35,206 nucleotides of DNA from Micromonospora sicca (GCF_003172935.1 NZ_QGKS01000285.1:1-35206); one strand, 5' to 3'. Counted from the stretch's first letter, positions 19,001 through 27,159 are shown. The notes: generated by a model from the letters alone, not told the origin. Translations and numbers: made by a program.

Positions 19001-19077
19001 CGATGCGGATCCTCTGGCGGCTGCAGCATCCGCTCCCCGCCGACATGTACGCCGCGGCCCGGGCGATCGCCGCATGA
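16003..19077 (+). CDS. PLD-like / SF2 helicase / DUF3427 protein
   Basis: 1024 aa in three parts. Residues about 130-280 are a phospholipase-D-like nuclease domain: LHAKAWLF (H219, K221) and YVGSSNLS (235-242), one HKD-type site. Residues about 310-700 are a superfamily 2 helicase: FPYQQEI, MATGTGKT (343-350), DEFHHA (434-439), GLTATP and QQLGRGLR. The C-terminal third fits DUF3427, with LFFVTLVKSEEHYSPTTMY visible. This order (PLD, ResIII helicase, DUF3427) is a known single-protein architecture, often near restriction or defence genes. It is probably a DNA-processing enzyme in which the PLD site cuts. Length is normal for the family, so it seems intact. It likely has its own promoter at 15991. 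Confidence 0.9.
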   Translation: MTDLERGIYEHLITHQLAERLKHVDPALVQHDKLDPADAHDVLARHIAALARRALLAVGGGDDKVARQVELANHIADSIAQAEPRAVGANDQVADAQRLLHSIAPPPTPPAAPTFPVRPTTPLSTGALLVNGRHQPRIGHEVTHEMASVDEVDLLCAFIKWHGLLQVQGAVRDLIARGGRLRVITTTYMGATDQRALDRLAELGAEIKVSYETRTTRLHAKAWLFRRNNGTTTAYVGSSNLSKAALVDGVEWNVRISNLEQPHVIDTFEATFTDYWNDSAFEAYDPAKDADRLRIALRGERHDEAPTEIANLDVRPFPYQQEIFDDLDAERLVHGRWRNLVVMATGTGKTVVAALDYRRLRKAGQVDSLLFVAHQEQILRQSRSVFRQVMGDGSFGETLVGGDRPRDWKYVFASIQSLHRQEIDPAAYDMVIVDEFHHAEAPTYARLLERLQPRVLLGLTATPDRSDGGDVRRWFDGRASVELHLWEALERQLLAPFQYFGLHDDVDLSQLRWKRGLGYDPAELDGVYTGNHARARMVLRAVRDTADVGRMRGLGFCVSIGHAEFMADWFTKHGVPSAAVTSRVDAAGRQALLTAFRNRELRVLFTVDLFNEGVDLPMVDTILMLRPTESATIFLQQLGRGLRLDDDKPCLTVLDFIGGQHANFRFDLRWRALTGVSRRTVEAAVRDDFPSLPSGCHIELDRVAKERVLANLKSALPTSKNGLVAELRQLGDVSLAEFLRESGLEIEDVYRSASIGGWAGLRRLAGIDTSAGGPDDRELGRAIGRMLHIDDIDRLDVLTRVASGEHPGSGRLLDMLHFSLWGPSVPLAERDARLKRLWAEPTRCAELRQVAEVLRDRIHRVTAEPESARVPLRVHARYSRNEACAAFGMTNPGSLREGVKWLPDEQADLFFVTLVKSEEHYSPTTMYADRAITDSLFQWESQSTTSSASATGQRYINHVKQGSTVHLFVRENKVADRDLGAPPYLYVGPMTYQEHSGDRPMRILWRLQHPLPADMYAAARAIAA

Positions 19078-19112
19078 CGCGTCACCATACGAGGTGCACG
19101 ACCCGTGACGCG
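19078..19112. repeat. Inverted repeat after helicase gene
   Basis: CGCGTCAC (19078-19085) and GTGACGCG (19105-19112) are perfect 8-bp inverted arms with a 19-base loop, starting directly after the stop of the PLD-helicase gene. A weak terminator is the simplest reading; an operator for the next gene is possible. Confidence 0.35.
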
Positions 19113-19186
19113 AGCCCGTTGGCTCTCATGCAAACTGGCACTTTCGTCGTCCGAACGGCGGCTACCTCCCCTGCCAGAAAGGTCGC

Positions 19187-19198
19187 TAAATTCCGCTG
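19187..19198 (+). promoter_or_regulatory. Candidate -10 for leaderless lipoprotein gene
   Basis: TAAATT at 19187-19192 lies six bases before the GTG at 19199. This fits a transcript that begins at the start codon. The nearest purine-rich ribosome binding site (AGAAAGG) is too far away to serve either this GTG or the ATG at 19205. Confidence 0.35.
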
Positions 19199-20247
19199 GT
19201 GCAAATGCGTCTGCGGCCTGCCCGACTCCTGGTTGCCGGCCTGTTACTCGCACCGGGTGTAACCGCGACATCGTGTTCGAGCATCACCAGCCGAGTCGGG
19301 GGATTTCCACACACCTGGGTAGGGGCGGCCACCACGAGCGCCGTCATGATTCAAGTTTCCCGGAAGGAAGGCACCCTCTCAGGAACGCTGGACCAGACGA
19401 GCCTGAACAGCTCCGACCCGACCACGACGGAGTCGACGCACGCCGCCTTCACGGGCACAATGGACGGCGAGGCAATGACCCTCAGCTTCCCCCAGGGGTT
19501 CGGACTCGTCACCAACCTCTCGGGCACGGTCTCCGGCTCTGAGATGACGTTGCAGGTGCCGCAAGAAGACGGCTCGACCGCCCCTCTTATGCTCGCATCC
19601 GGCTCCACCGACACCTACAACCGGAAGGTTGCGGAGGTGCAAGCCCAGGCCGATGCCAACCTGTCAGCTCGCCAGGCAGCTGTAGCGAGTTCGGCGCCGC
19701 AGCTTCTCTTCAGGAGAGCCAGAAGCAGATAACAAGGGCAGCTGAAGCAGTGGCGCATGACGTTGCGGCCGTGCGGGATGAGCTTGCCAAGCCGCCCTCA
19801 TTTTCTGATTTTGAAGGGGACTTGGCCGCTGCGAAGGAGCACCTCGCGAGCGCGAAGACCAACGCCGCGAAGGCCAATAGGGAGCAGGACGAGTCGTCGG
19901 CGTGCAGCGACGCCTACAGTGCAGAAAGCGATGCCTACAGCGTCGAAAGCGACTCCTACAGCATCGACAGCGATATGAGCAGCCTGACCGGCGACATCCA
20001 AGCAGCTAAGGATGCTGCCGCCCAGCTGGACCGTGATCTGTCTGCATACCAGCAGGCCACAGCTGCGCTACCCGGATACACGCCGCCTAACGCACCGGAT
20101 GCCGACGACATCAAGGATCTCTTGAACCAGGTAGCCGTGAAGACTGCGGCTTGGAAAAGAAAGGGAGCCAGTTACCAGGCCGCCGTCGCCAAGCTCCTAA
20201 AGGAAGCTAGGGCCGTCGCTGCCAAATCCCAGAAGGACCACTGTTAG
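19199..20247 (+). pseudogene. Putative lipoprotein with Ser/Asp/Tyr repeats, frameshifted
   Basis: The first frame (19199 to 19732) has an export signal (RLLVAGLLLAPGV) and then TSC, a weak lipobox, followed by a beta-rich domain (KEGTLSGTLDQT, LSGTVSGSEMTLQV). It ends in an unlikely Arg-rich tail. A second frame is open through the same point and on to 20247, reading SLQESQKQITRAAEAV before a helical region. That region has the repeats SDAYSAESDAYSVESDSYS and then SIDSDMSSL, and a helical end. One protein of about 345 aa is the natural reading, with a one-base change somewhere between about 19640 and 19690. ATG at 19205 is an alternative start. The function is unknown; a surface protein with a coiled stalk is plausible. 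Confidence 0.6.
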
Positions 20248-20277
20248 CACATTGGCGTAAGGCACGCTCCCGAGCCG

Positions 20278-20296
20278 TCAGGTACGCGAGCACCGC
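20278..20296 (-). repeat. 19-nt match to response-regulator gene end
   Basis: TCAGGTACGCGAGCACCGC at 20278-20296 is identical to 23023-23041, where on the minus strand it encodes the AVLAYL end of the LuxR-type regulator. Read on the minus strand here it gives AAVLAYLTARERALRQ. It may be a remnant of a second regulator gene, or chance in biased sequence. Confidence 0.3.
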
Positions 20297-20317
20297 CGCG
20301 GGCCGTACCGCAGCGAC

Positions 20318-20339
20318 CGGCGCCGCACTCCGGTACGCG
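20318..20339. repeat. Intergenic repeat, copy A
   Basis: A 22-bp segment here (starting CGGCGCCGCAC, ending CCGGTACGCG) matches 27225-27246 with one mismatch. In both places GGCCGTACC lies a short distance upstream and the setting is the space between convergent genes. It may be a dispersed intergenic element of this genome. Confidence 0.4.
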
Positions 20340-20379
20340 CGACGTCAACCAATCAGTACCCGGGCCGGCCTTCCACAGG

Positions 20380-20412
20380 CTGGTGGCCGCCGACGTAGTC
20401 GGCGGCCACCAG
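20380..20412. terminator. Bidirectional terminator
   Basis: A perfect 15-bp stem (CTGGTGGCCGCCGAC at 20380-20394 and its complement at 20398-20412) with a three-base loop. It lies between the convergent ends of the lipoprotein gene and the M14 peptidase gene. There is no T run, as is common in actinobacteria. Confidence 0.85.
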
Positions 20413-20428
20413 TGTTCAAGCGGTGAGG

Positions 20429-22870
20429 CTACTGGACGGCTACCGCCTGCTTGTTGTAGTTCTTGCCCTCACCGTCCGGCTTGTAGTTGCTCTCCACGTT
20501 GCCGGCGATGTCGATCGAGAACCAGTTGACGGTGGTGTCGCTGTTCACCGTGATGTTCTGGACGCCCTCGCGCATGCCGGCCAGGGCCAGCTTGGGCGAG
20601 GTGTACGTCGGCCGGCTGCCGTCGAGCGTGTAGTAGACGTTCGCCGGCTCGCTGGTGCTGAAGGTGAAGGCCGTGGCACCCGCTTCCTGCTTGACGATCT
20701 TCAGGCTAGTCTGCGGCTGGATGTTGTCCGTCGCGTACGCCCGGGCCACCTCGAGGATGGCGATATTGCCGTTGGCGAACTCCATCGCCTCCTCATGCCC
20801 CTCGGCGAACGGCGGCTGGAAACCGACCGCGGTGAACCGCTTGGTCGTCGGGTTGTAGACGTCCGCGCCGACCTCGAAGTCCCAGCCGATGATGCCCCGG
20901 TTGTACCAGTGCTCGTCGGCGCTGTTGCCGGCCGCCGAGTACAGCACGTCGGTCACCGGTCCGGTGCGGCCCGGCCAGATCGCCGTGCCACGGTATTCCT
21001 GCACGCGGGAGAGGATGTAGTCCGAGGAGGTCCAGAAGTACGCCTCGGTGCCCTGGTCCACCCGCGGCAGCACCTCCCGCCCAGCGGCCTTGTACGCCCC
21101 CGGAGGCCACATGAAGTACCCGCCGTAGGAGTGGGTGTTCATGGAGAGCTTGATGTTCGGGAAGGTGTCGACCAGCCAGACCTCGTTGCGCGCCTCCGGC
21201 TCGGACAGCTCACCCGGGCCGGCGAAGGTCTCGCCGGTGCAGTTGGTCGCTGACGCGCCGACGTAGCCGTCGAAGACGGAACCGACGGAGAAGTTCCGGT
21301 TGATATCCACGCCCCAGGCGTTGCGGGCAGCGGGGTCCCCCAATGACGCCGAGCAGTAGTTGGTCATGTTCTTCCGCTGCATGTTGTAGTCGTACATGCT
21401 GTAGTGCGCGCCGTCCGGGTTAACGACCGGCAGGATGAAGATGTCCAGGTCGTCGACGATCTTGCGGGTGTCCGGGTCCTTCGCATAGTTGCGCAGCAGC
21501 CGCTCGGCCGACTCCACGCAGACCAGCGGGGTCACCCACTCCCGGGCGTGCTCCTGGCAGTAGAGGAAGACCCCGACCTTCGAGCCGTCGCGGTGCTTGC
21601 CGATCCGCAGCACCTTCATCTGGAACGGCTCGCGGGACACGCTCGCCGGTGCCTTCAGATTATCGGTCAGCGTGGTCGCGGCGGCCGCGGCCACCACGCC
21701 CGCGCCGGCGTTGCCCCGGTACGTGCTGGCGGTGAGCAGTTTGGCCGCGTCGGCGTTGCCGTTGACCGCGGCGACGACCTGCGCGGCCGTGCTGGTGATC
21801 GCGCCGGAGCCGTTGGTGGCCAGGCTCACCGTGACGGCCTTGCCGGACACGCTCACCGTCAGCGGGGCGTTCGCCGTGCCCGGGTCGACCAGCGACATGG
21901 TGACGTCGTTGCCGCCCCCGGAGCCGTACGCGGTCGAGGTGACGTAGACGATGCTCGCCGCGGCGGTGCCGAACTGCGCCTGCGCGTTGCGCCGGTAGCC
22001 GTTCGTCTTGTACGGCAGGTCGATCAGCTCGGTCAGCTTCGGGAACTCCGCGGCCAGTCCGGTGAACCGCGCGGTGACCTCCGTCGGGTCCAGGTAGTGG
22101 TCGACGAAGTCCGACACGTACGGGTGCTTGCCGGGGTCCTTGCGCGGTCTGCCCAGCCACTTGGAGACGTCGACCGTGACCGAGCCGCCCTTGTTGCTGG
22201 TGATGGTGGCCTTGGCCGGCGCGGCGTTGATGGCGACCGGGTTGCTGAACCGGTGATACATGTACTGGCCGGCGTCGGTGAACCGGGACATGGTGGCGGT
22301 CCCGCCGGAGCCGATCTCCGTGCCCGGCCCGCTGTCCCAGCTCGCCGTCAGCACCGTCGTCGAGTCGGTGCCGGCGCTCGACTTCACCTCGATGTTGAGG
22401 AATAGCTGGTCGTTGAGGCTGGAGAACCATTCGGCCCGCAGCACGGTCAAGGTGTCGGTGCTGGCCGTCGCAGCCGTCGCGGCTCGGATCGAGGCGGACC
22501 GCTCGGCCATGTTCTGTGCGTAGTCGCTCTGGTCGGAGATGGCGTCCTGCACGTCGAAGCCCTTGTCCCGCAGCGCCTGGCTCTCCTCCGGGCTAAGGAT
22601 CGCGTGCACCTCGATGCCGTTGTCGACCGGCTTGACGTACTCGGCGAGGTCGACGCCGAGGTCGTTGAGGCGGTCGATGCCCGACTTGTCGGCGACGACG
22701 ATGCGCATCAGGCCGACCCCGTTCTGTTCGCCGGTCGACGACCGGTCGGGCACCACCCCGCCGCCCGACGTCGGATTCGCAAGACCGGGTGCGCCGACGG
22801 CGAGCGCCAGCGGTAGCACGAGCAGGGCCAACAAGCGGCGCGGTCCGTTGGATCTTCTTGTACTCCTCAT
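20429..22870 (-). CDS. Secreted M14 zinc carboxypeptidase
   Basis: 813 aa. A signal peptide is clear (RRLLALLVLPLALAVGAPG, cleavage near 31). The M14 domain carries zinc ligands H441 and E444 in QEHAREW and H580 in NTHSYGG, substrate-binding residues in DINRNF (about 522-527), and the catalytic Glu at E666 in GWDFEVG. The domain is interrupted at about 298-405 by a Thr/Ser/Val-rich beta segment (LTVSVSGKAVTVSLATNGSG) that resembles repeat domains of surface and phage proteins. The C-terminus (YYTLDGSRPTYTSPK) is a beta-sandwich of the type found in extracellular hydrolases. GAAGGA lies before the ATG. It acts outside the cell, releasing C-terminal amino acids from peptides. It ends at the terminator at 20380-20412. 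Confidence 0.9.
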   Translation of the reverse strand: MRSTRRSNGPRRLLALLVLPLALAVGAPGLANPTSGGGVVPDRSSTGEQNGVGLMRIVVADKSGIDRLNDLGVDLAEYVKPVDNGIEVHAILSPEESQALRDKGFDVQDAISDQSDYAQNMAERSASIRAATAATASTDTLTVLRAEWFSSLNDQLFLNIEVKSSAGTDSTTVLTASWDSGPGTEIGSGGTATMSRFTDAGQYMYHRFSNPVAINAAPAKATITSNKGGSVTVDVSKWLGRPRKDPGKHPYVSDFVDHYLDPTEVTARFTGLAAEFPKLTELIDLPYKTNGYRRNAQAQFGTAAASIVYVTSTAYGSGGGNDVTMSLVDPGTANAPLTVSVSGKAVTVSLATNGSGAITSTAAQVVAAVNGNADAAKLLTASTYRGNAGAGVVAAAAATTLTDNLKAPASVSREPFQMKVLRIGKHRDGSKVGVFLYCQEHAREWVTPLVCVESAERLLRNYAKDPDTRKIVDDLDIFILPVVNPDGAHYSMYDYNMQRKNMTNYCSASLGDPAARNAWGVDINRNFSVGSVFDGYVGASATNCTGETFAGPGELSEPEARNEVWLVDTFPNIKLSMNTHSYGGYFMWPPGAYKAAGREVLPRVDQGTEAYFWTSSDYILSRVQEYRGTAIWPGRTGPVTDVLYSAAGNSADEHWYNRGIIGWDFEVGADVYNPTTKRFTAVGFQPPFAEGHEEAMEFANGNIAILEVARAYATDNIQPQTSLKIVKQEAGATAFTFSTSEPANVYYTLDGSRPTYTSPKLALAGMREGVQNITVNSDTTVNWFSIDIAGNVESNYKPDGEGKNYNKQAVAVQ

Positions 22871-23014
22871 GAGAGTCCTTCCGGCGAGGCGATCCTGACG
22901 GCCGCGCAGTCAAGGTGTCCGGTAGACGACCTCGACTGCCGCAGCTGCGCAAAGTGTGATCGCCGCCTCACCATCAGTCAAGATCGATGGGGGCTACGGG
23001 AGCAGACGCGAGTC

Positions 23015-23659
23015 TCAGCTGTTCAGGTACGCGAGCACCGCGAGCACCCGCCGGTTGTCGTCATCGGACGGTGGCATGCCCAGCTTGCTGAAGATGTTGT
23101 TGATGTGCTTGCTGACGGCCTTCTCGGTGACGAACAGCCGCCCGGCGATTGCGGCGTTCGACCGTCCCTCGGCCATCAGCCCCAGCACCTCCCGCTCCCG
23201 GGCGGTGAGTTCCCCCAGCCGCTGCGCGCCGCTGTTGCGGGCCAGCAACTGGGACACCACCTCGGGGTCCATCACCATGCCGCCGTCGGCCACCCGGCGC
23301 ACCGCGTCGATGAACTGGCCGACGTTCGACACCCGGTCCTTGAGCAGGTAGCCGACTCCCCCAGCCCGGTCGGCGAGCAGCTCCCGCGCGTACAGCTGCT
23401 CGACGTGCTGGGACAGCACGAGGATCGGCAGCCCGGGGTGCTGCGTCCGGGCCGCGAGCGCCGCCTGCAGGCCCTCGTCGGTGAAGGTCGGCGGCAGGCG
23501 TACGTCGAGGACCGCGACGTCGGGGCGGTGCCGGGTGAGCGCCGGCAGCACGGACGGCCCGTCGGCGACCGCCTCGACCACCTGGAAGCCGTACGCGTCG
23601 AGGATGCGCGTCAACCCGTCCCGGAGGAGGGCGAGGTCCTCCGCGATGACAACTCGCAC
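23015..23659 (-). CDS. NarL/LuxR-type response regulator
   Basis: 214 aa from GTG at 23659, preceded by GGAG. The receiver domain has the acidic pair near residues 7-8 (AEDLALLRDG), phosphorylation site D52 in VAVLDVRLP, and Lys in YLLKDRV. The C-terminus is a LuxR-type helix-turn-helix (LTAREREVLGLMAEGRS, then AVSKHINNIFSKLGM). It overlaps the 3' end of the kinase gene by 49 nt on the same strand. The pair likely controls the divergent MMPL transporter gene and perhaps itself. The assignment is firm; the signal is unknown. Confidence 0.93.
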   Translation of the reverse strand: MRVVIAEDLALLRDGLTRILDAYGFQVVEAVADGPSVLPALTRHRPDVAVLDVRLPPTFTDEGLQAALAARTQHPGLPILVLSQHVEQLYARELLADRAGGVGYLLKDRVSNVGQFIDAVRRVADGGMVMDPEVVSQLLARNSGAQRLGELTAREREVLGLMAEGRSNAAIAGRLFVTEKAVSKHINNIFSKLGMPPSDDDNRRVLAVLAYLNS

Positions 23660-24915
23660 GGCAGCTCCATGGTCACGACGGTGGGTCCGCCGGGCGGACT
23701 CGTCACGGTCATCGTGCCATCGAAGGCTGCCAGACGGCGTTGCACACCCGCCAGGCCGGTCCCCGCCTCCGGCGACGCGCCACCGCGACCGTCGTCGCCG
23801 ACCACCATGCTCAACGCATTGTCGCGGTGAGAGACCTGTATCCAGGCGCGGCGAGCGCCGCTGTGCTTGGTGACATTCGTCAGCACCTCGGCCACCGCGA
23901 AGTACGCCGCGGATTCGACAGCCGCCGGCGGGCTGCCCGGTAGCTGCACCTCGACGTCTACACGCAGCGGCACGGCCAGGGCGAGAGCCTGCACGGCTCC
24001 GTCCAGGCCACGCTCGGCGAGCACGGGCGGGTAGATGCCGCGGACGAGATCGCGCAGCTCGGCAAGGGCATGGCCGCTGGCCTCCTGCGCCTCGGTCAGC
24101 AGCCGCTGCGCCGCCGCCGGGTCGTCGGCCAGGAGCTGCTCGGCCAGGCCGATGCTCATCCGCAGCGCGACCAGCCGGGCCTGCGCCCCGTCGTGCAGGT
24201 CGCGTTCGATCCGGCGCAGCTCGGCGGCCTGGGTGTCGATGGTGTCGGCGCGGGTGGCGGCGAGGTGCCGGACCCGCAGCGCCAGCTCCTGCGTCCGGGT
24301 CGGTGCGAGGAAGAAGCCGGCGAAGCGGAAGTGCAGCCACACCAGCCACGGCGCAACGGCCAGCCCACCGGCCAGGAACAACCACCCCTGCGGTACGGAG
24401 AGCAACGCCTTCACGATGTTGTCCATCGGCCAGAACACGCCGTAGCCGTACCAGTCGACGGTGAGGTGCAGCGCCAGCGGCACCAGCAGGACCCCCTCCA
24501 GCCCGTACGCCGGCAGCACGAACGCCAGCAGGCAGGCCCCGCCGGTGATCGCGCCGGGAATCAGCCAGGCGAAGTCCCGCCAGGTCGCCGGATCCGCGAC
24601 CGCCCACCGGAACCGCTTCCAGGTGCCGAGCTGAGCGTCGGCCGGCACCGGTTGGTACGGCGTCGCGATCGGCAGCCCGCACCACCGGCTCAGTCTCCGT
24701 TGCAGCGTCAGCGACAGCCGCACCAGCACAGTCACCGTCGGGAAGAGCGCGAACCCGATGCCGAACACGGGAATGAGCGCGAGCGAGACCACCGACAGCG
24801 CGAACAGCAACGCGTTGGTGGTCAGGCTCAGCAGGGCCACGGCCAGGCCCTGCACGGCGGCGAGCGCGCCCGGCCGGATCTGCTGCCAGACGACCGCACG
24901 TACGGAGCTGTCCAC
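23611..24915 (-). CDS. Sensor histidine kinase, HisKA_3 type
   Basis: 434 aa from GTG at 24915, with GGAG upstream. The first 205 residues contain about six hydrophobic segments (for example LALIPVFGIGFALFPTVTVL) and match the membrane sensor domain common in actinobacterial NarL-type kinases. H241 in RIERDLHDGAQAR is the phosphorylated His. The ATPase part has the N-box EVLTNVTKHS and DDGRGG. It phosphorylates the regulator encoded just downstream. The gene is divergent from the MMPL transporter gene with a 108-bp space between. Confidence 0.93.
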   Translation of the reverse strand: MDSSVRAVVWQQIRPGALAAVQGLAVALLSLTTNALLFALSVVSLALIPVFGIGFALFPTVTVLVRLSLTLQRRLSRWCGLPIATPYQPVPADAQLGTWKRFRWAVADPATWRDFAWLIPGAITGGACLLAFVLPAYGLEGVLLVPLALHLTVDWYGYGVFWPMDNIVKALLSVPQGWLFLAGGLAVAPWLVWLHFRFAGFFLAPTRTQELALRVRHLAATRADTIDTQAAELRRIERDLHDGAQARLVALRMSIGLAEQLLADDPAAAQRLLTEAQEASGHALAELRDLVRGIYPPVLAERGLDGAVQALALAVPLRVDVEVQLPGSPPAAVESAAYFAVAEVLTNVTKHSGARRAWIQVSHRDNALSMVVGDDGRGGASPEAGTGLAGVQRRLAAFDGTMTVTSPPGGPTVVTMELPCELSSRRTSPSSGTG

Positions 24916-24948
24916 GCCGCCATTCTCCGCCAGGGTGCCACCGGATTC

Positions 24949-24963
24949 GGTGGTGCTACCACC
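24949..24963. promoter_or_regulatory. Palindrome between kinase and MMPL genes
   Basis: GGTGGT, three bases, ACCACC: a perfect 6-bp inverted repeat in the 108-bp divergent region. It could be the site bound by the neighbouring response regulator. There is only one copy, so this is weak. Confidence 0.35.
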
Positions 24964-25023
24964 ACCTCCGTTCGGGACCTGGCACTCCTGTCTTCGCCTC
25001 GCGCCGGCCAAAGGATCGACGAC

Positions 25024-27159
25024 ATGACCACAAGGCTGCAAGAGAAACCCAACCGACTGGCCGGCCTACCGTCCGGCCGCCGCAGCAAGTACGCCATGCT
25101 CATCTTCTGGCTCGTCCTCATCGCGGCGGCCGGGCCGCTGGCGATCAAGCTGACCGAGGTGCAGGACAACGACACCCTCGGCGCGCTGCCCGCCACCGCC
25201 GAAGCCAGCCGGGCGGTGCAGCGGGCGGAGGAGGCGTTCCCGGACTCGCAGAAGCCCCTGGCCGTCGTCGTCTACGTCCGCGAGGGTGGGCTCACCGACG
25301 CCGATCGCGCGAAGGTCGACGGCGACCGCACGGCGTTCGCCCGGTACGCCGACGGCGGCCAGGTGCCCCCGCCGGTGGCCAGCGAGGACGGGCGGGCGCT
25401 GCTGCTCTCCTTCCCGGTCGCCGGGGACGCCGACCAGCGGGCCGACGCGGTGGCTGATGTCAAGCAGCGGCTGACCACTGACGCACCGGCCGGCCTGCGG
25501 ACGGCACTCACCGGTCCAGCCGGCGGCGAGGACGACGTCTTCGACGCGTTCGGCGGCATGGACACCACGCTGCTGCTGGCGACCGCGGCGACCGTCGCGT
25601 TGCTGCTCCTCGTTTCGTACCGCAGCCCGGTCCTGTGGTTGATCCCGCTCATCACGGTCGCGGTGGCCAACCAGCTCGCCAGCGCGGTGGTGTACCTGCT
25701 GGCCCGGCACGCCGGGCTGGCCGTGGACTTCCAGAGCCAGAGCATCCTGACCGTGCTGGTCTTCGGTGTCGGCGTGGACTACGCCCTGCTGCTCATCGCC
25801 CGCTACCGGGAGGAACTGCGCCGGCACGCCGACCGGCACACGGCGATGGCCGTCGCGCTGCGGCGGTCGATCGGCGCGATCGGCGCCTCGGCGGCGACCG
25901 TCGCGATCGGCCTGCTCTGCCTGCTCGCCGCGCAACTGCCGTCCACCCGGGGGCTCGGACCGGTCGGCGCCGTCGGGATCGCCGCAGCGTTCCTCGCCAT
26001 GACCACGCTGCTGCCGGCCGTGCTGGTCATCTTCGGGCGGTGGCTGTTCTGGCCGTTCGTGCCGCGGTACACACCGGACGCGGTCGGGCTCGACGTGGCG
26101 GCCGAGCACGGGGTGTGGCGCCGGATCGCCGGTTTCGTCGGCCGGCGCCCCCGCGCGGTGTGGCTGGGAACGGCGGCGGCGCTGGTCGCCCTGAGCTTCG
26201 GCATCGGCAACCTCAGCATCGGCATGCCGCACGACGAGTCCTTCACCAAGGAGGTCGGCTCGGTCACCGGCCAGCGGATGATCGAGGCGCACTACCTGAG
26301 GGGAGCCGTCGCACCCGCCGAGATCCTGGCCGCCGCCGGCCCGGCCGACCAGGTGGTGGCCGCCGCCCGTACCGTGCCGGGGGTGGCCGAGGTGGGCGAG
26401 CCGGAACGCTCGCCGGACGGCCGCTGGGTGCGCATCGCGGCGGTCCTGGCCGACACGCCGGACAGCGACGCGGCGCTGGACACCGTCGAGCGGCTCCGCG
26501 CCGCGGTGCACGCCGTGCCGGGCTCGCAGGCCCTCGTCGGCGGCGACACCGCGTACCTGCTCGACGAGGAGCGGACGGTCGGCCGGGACAACCGGGTCGT
26601 GGTGCCGCTGGTGCTGGCCGTCGTCTTCGTCATCCTGGTGCTGCTGTTGCGCGCGCTGGTCGCGCCGCTGCTGTTGCTGGCGAGCGTGGTCCTGTCCTAC
26701 GTCGCCGCGATGGGCGCGGCCGGGCTGATCCTCGACGCGATGGGCTACCCGAAGCTCTTCGTCGGGATCCCGCTGCAGACGTTCCTGTTCCTCGTCGCCC
26801 TCGGCGTGGACTACACCATCTTCCTCACCACCCGGGCCCGGGAGGAGACGGCCCGCCTCGGGCACCGGCAGGGCGTGCTGCACGCGCTGACCGTGACCGG
26901 CGGGGTGATCACCAGCGCGGGCGTGGTGCTGGCCGCCACGTTCGGCGCGCTCAGCGTGCTGCCGCTGGTGCCGTCCGTCCAGACGGCCGTCATCATCGGC
27001 GTCGGGGTGCTGCTCGACACGTTCCTCGTCCGCAGCCTGCTCGTCCCGGCGCTGGCGCTGCACGTCGGCCCCCGGACCTGGTGGCCGAGCACGCTCGCGC
27101 GGCCGGCATCCCGGCCGGTCGCGGCCCCGCCGGTCAAGCGGATACCGGCGGCGTCGTAG
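25024..27159 (+). CDS. MMPL-family RND transporter
   Basis: 711 aa, ATG behind AAAGGATC. The two-fold RND layout is clear: a membrane helix (YAMLIFWLVLIAAAGPLAI), an outside loop domain to about 175, then five helices that include the family motif GVGVDYALLLIARYREE. This is repeated in the second half, with GVDYTIFLTTRAREE. The proton-relay Asp residues lie in the two GVDY motifs. MMPL proteins export lipids, siderophores or drugs across the inner membrane. The divergent two-component system suggests it is induced by envelope stress or a drug. Length is normal for the short actinobacterial type. Confidence 0.93.
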   Translation: MTTRLQEKPNRLAGLPSGRRSKYAMLIFWLVLIAAAGPLAIKLTEVQDNDTLGALPATAEASRAVQRAEEAFPDSQKPLAVVVYVREGGLTDADRAKVDGDRTAFARYADGGQVPPPVASEDGRALLLSFPVAGDADQRADAVADVKQRLTTDAPAGLRTALTGPAGGEDDVFDAFGGMDTTLLLATAATVALLLLVSYRSPVLWLIPLITVAVANQLASAVVYLLARHAGLAVDFQSQSILTVLVFGVGVDYALLLIARYREELRRHADRHTAMAVALRRSIGAIGASAATVAIGLLCLLAAQLPSTRGLGPVGAVGIAAAFLAMTTLLPAVLVIFGRWLFWPFVPRYTPDAVGLDVAAEHGVWRRIAGFVGRRPRAVWLGTAAALVALSFGIGNLSIGMPHDESFTKEVGSVTGQRMIEAHYLRGAVAPAEILAAAGPADQVVAAARTVPGVAEVGEPERSPDGRWVRIAAVLADTPDSDAALDTVERLRAAVHAVPGSQALVGGDTAYLLDEERTVGRDNRVVVPLVLAVVFVILVLLLRALVAPLLLLASVVLSYVAAMGAAGLILDAMGYPKLFVGIPLQTFLFLVALGVDYTIFLTTRAREETARLGHRQGVLHALTVTGGVITSAGVVLAATFGALSVLPLVPSVQTAVIIGVGVLLDTFLVRSLLVPALALHVGPRTWWPSTLARPASRPVAAPPVKRIPAAS

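Noticed and set aside
1378..19077. Assignment to BREX, DISARM or a type I restriction system
   Set aside because: No methyltransferase, PglZ, BrxC, DrmA/DrmB or HsdR/M/S protein is present.
24070..25023. Upstream in-frame extension of the MMPL gene
   Set aside because: It runs antisense through the kinase gene, is Gln/Arg-rich, and the ATG at 25024 has a ribosome binding site and begins the typical MMPL start.
25066..27063. Long open frame opposite the MMPL gene, rich in Arg, Gln, Gly and His
   Set aside because: Composition is that of antisense GC-rich coding; the plus-strand transporter has clear motifs.
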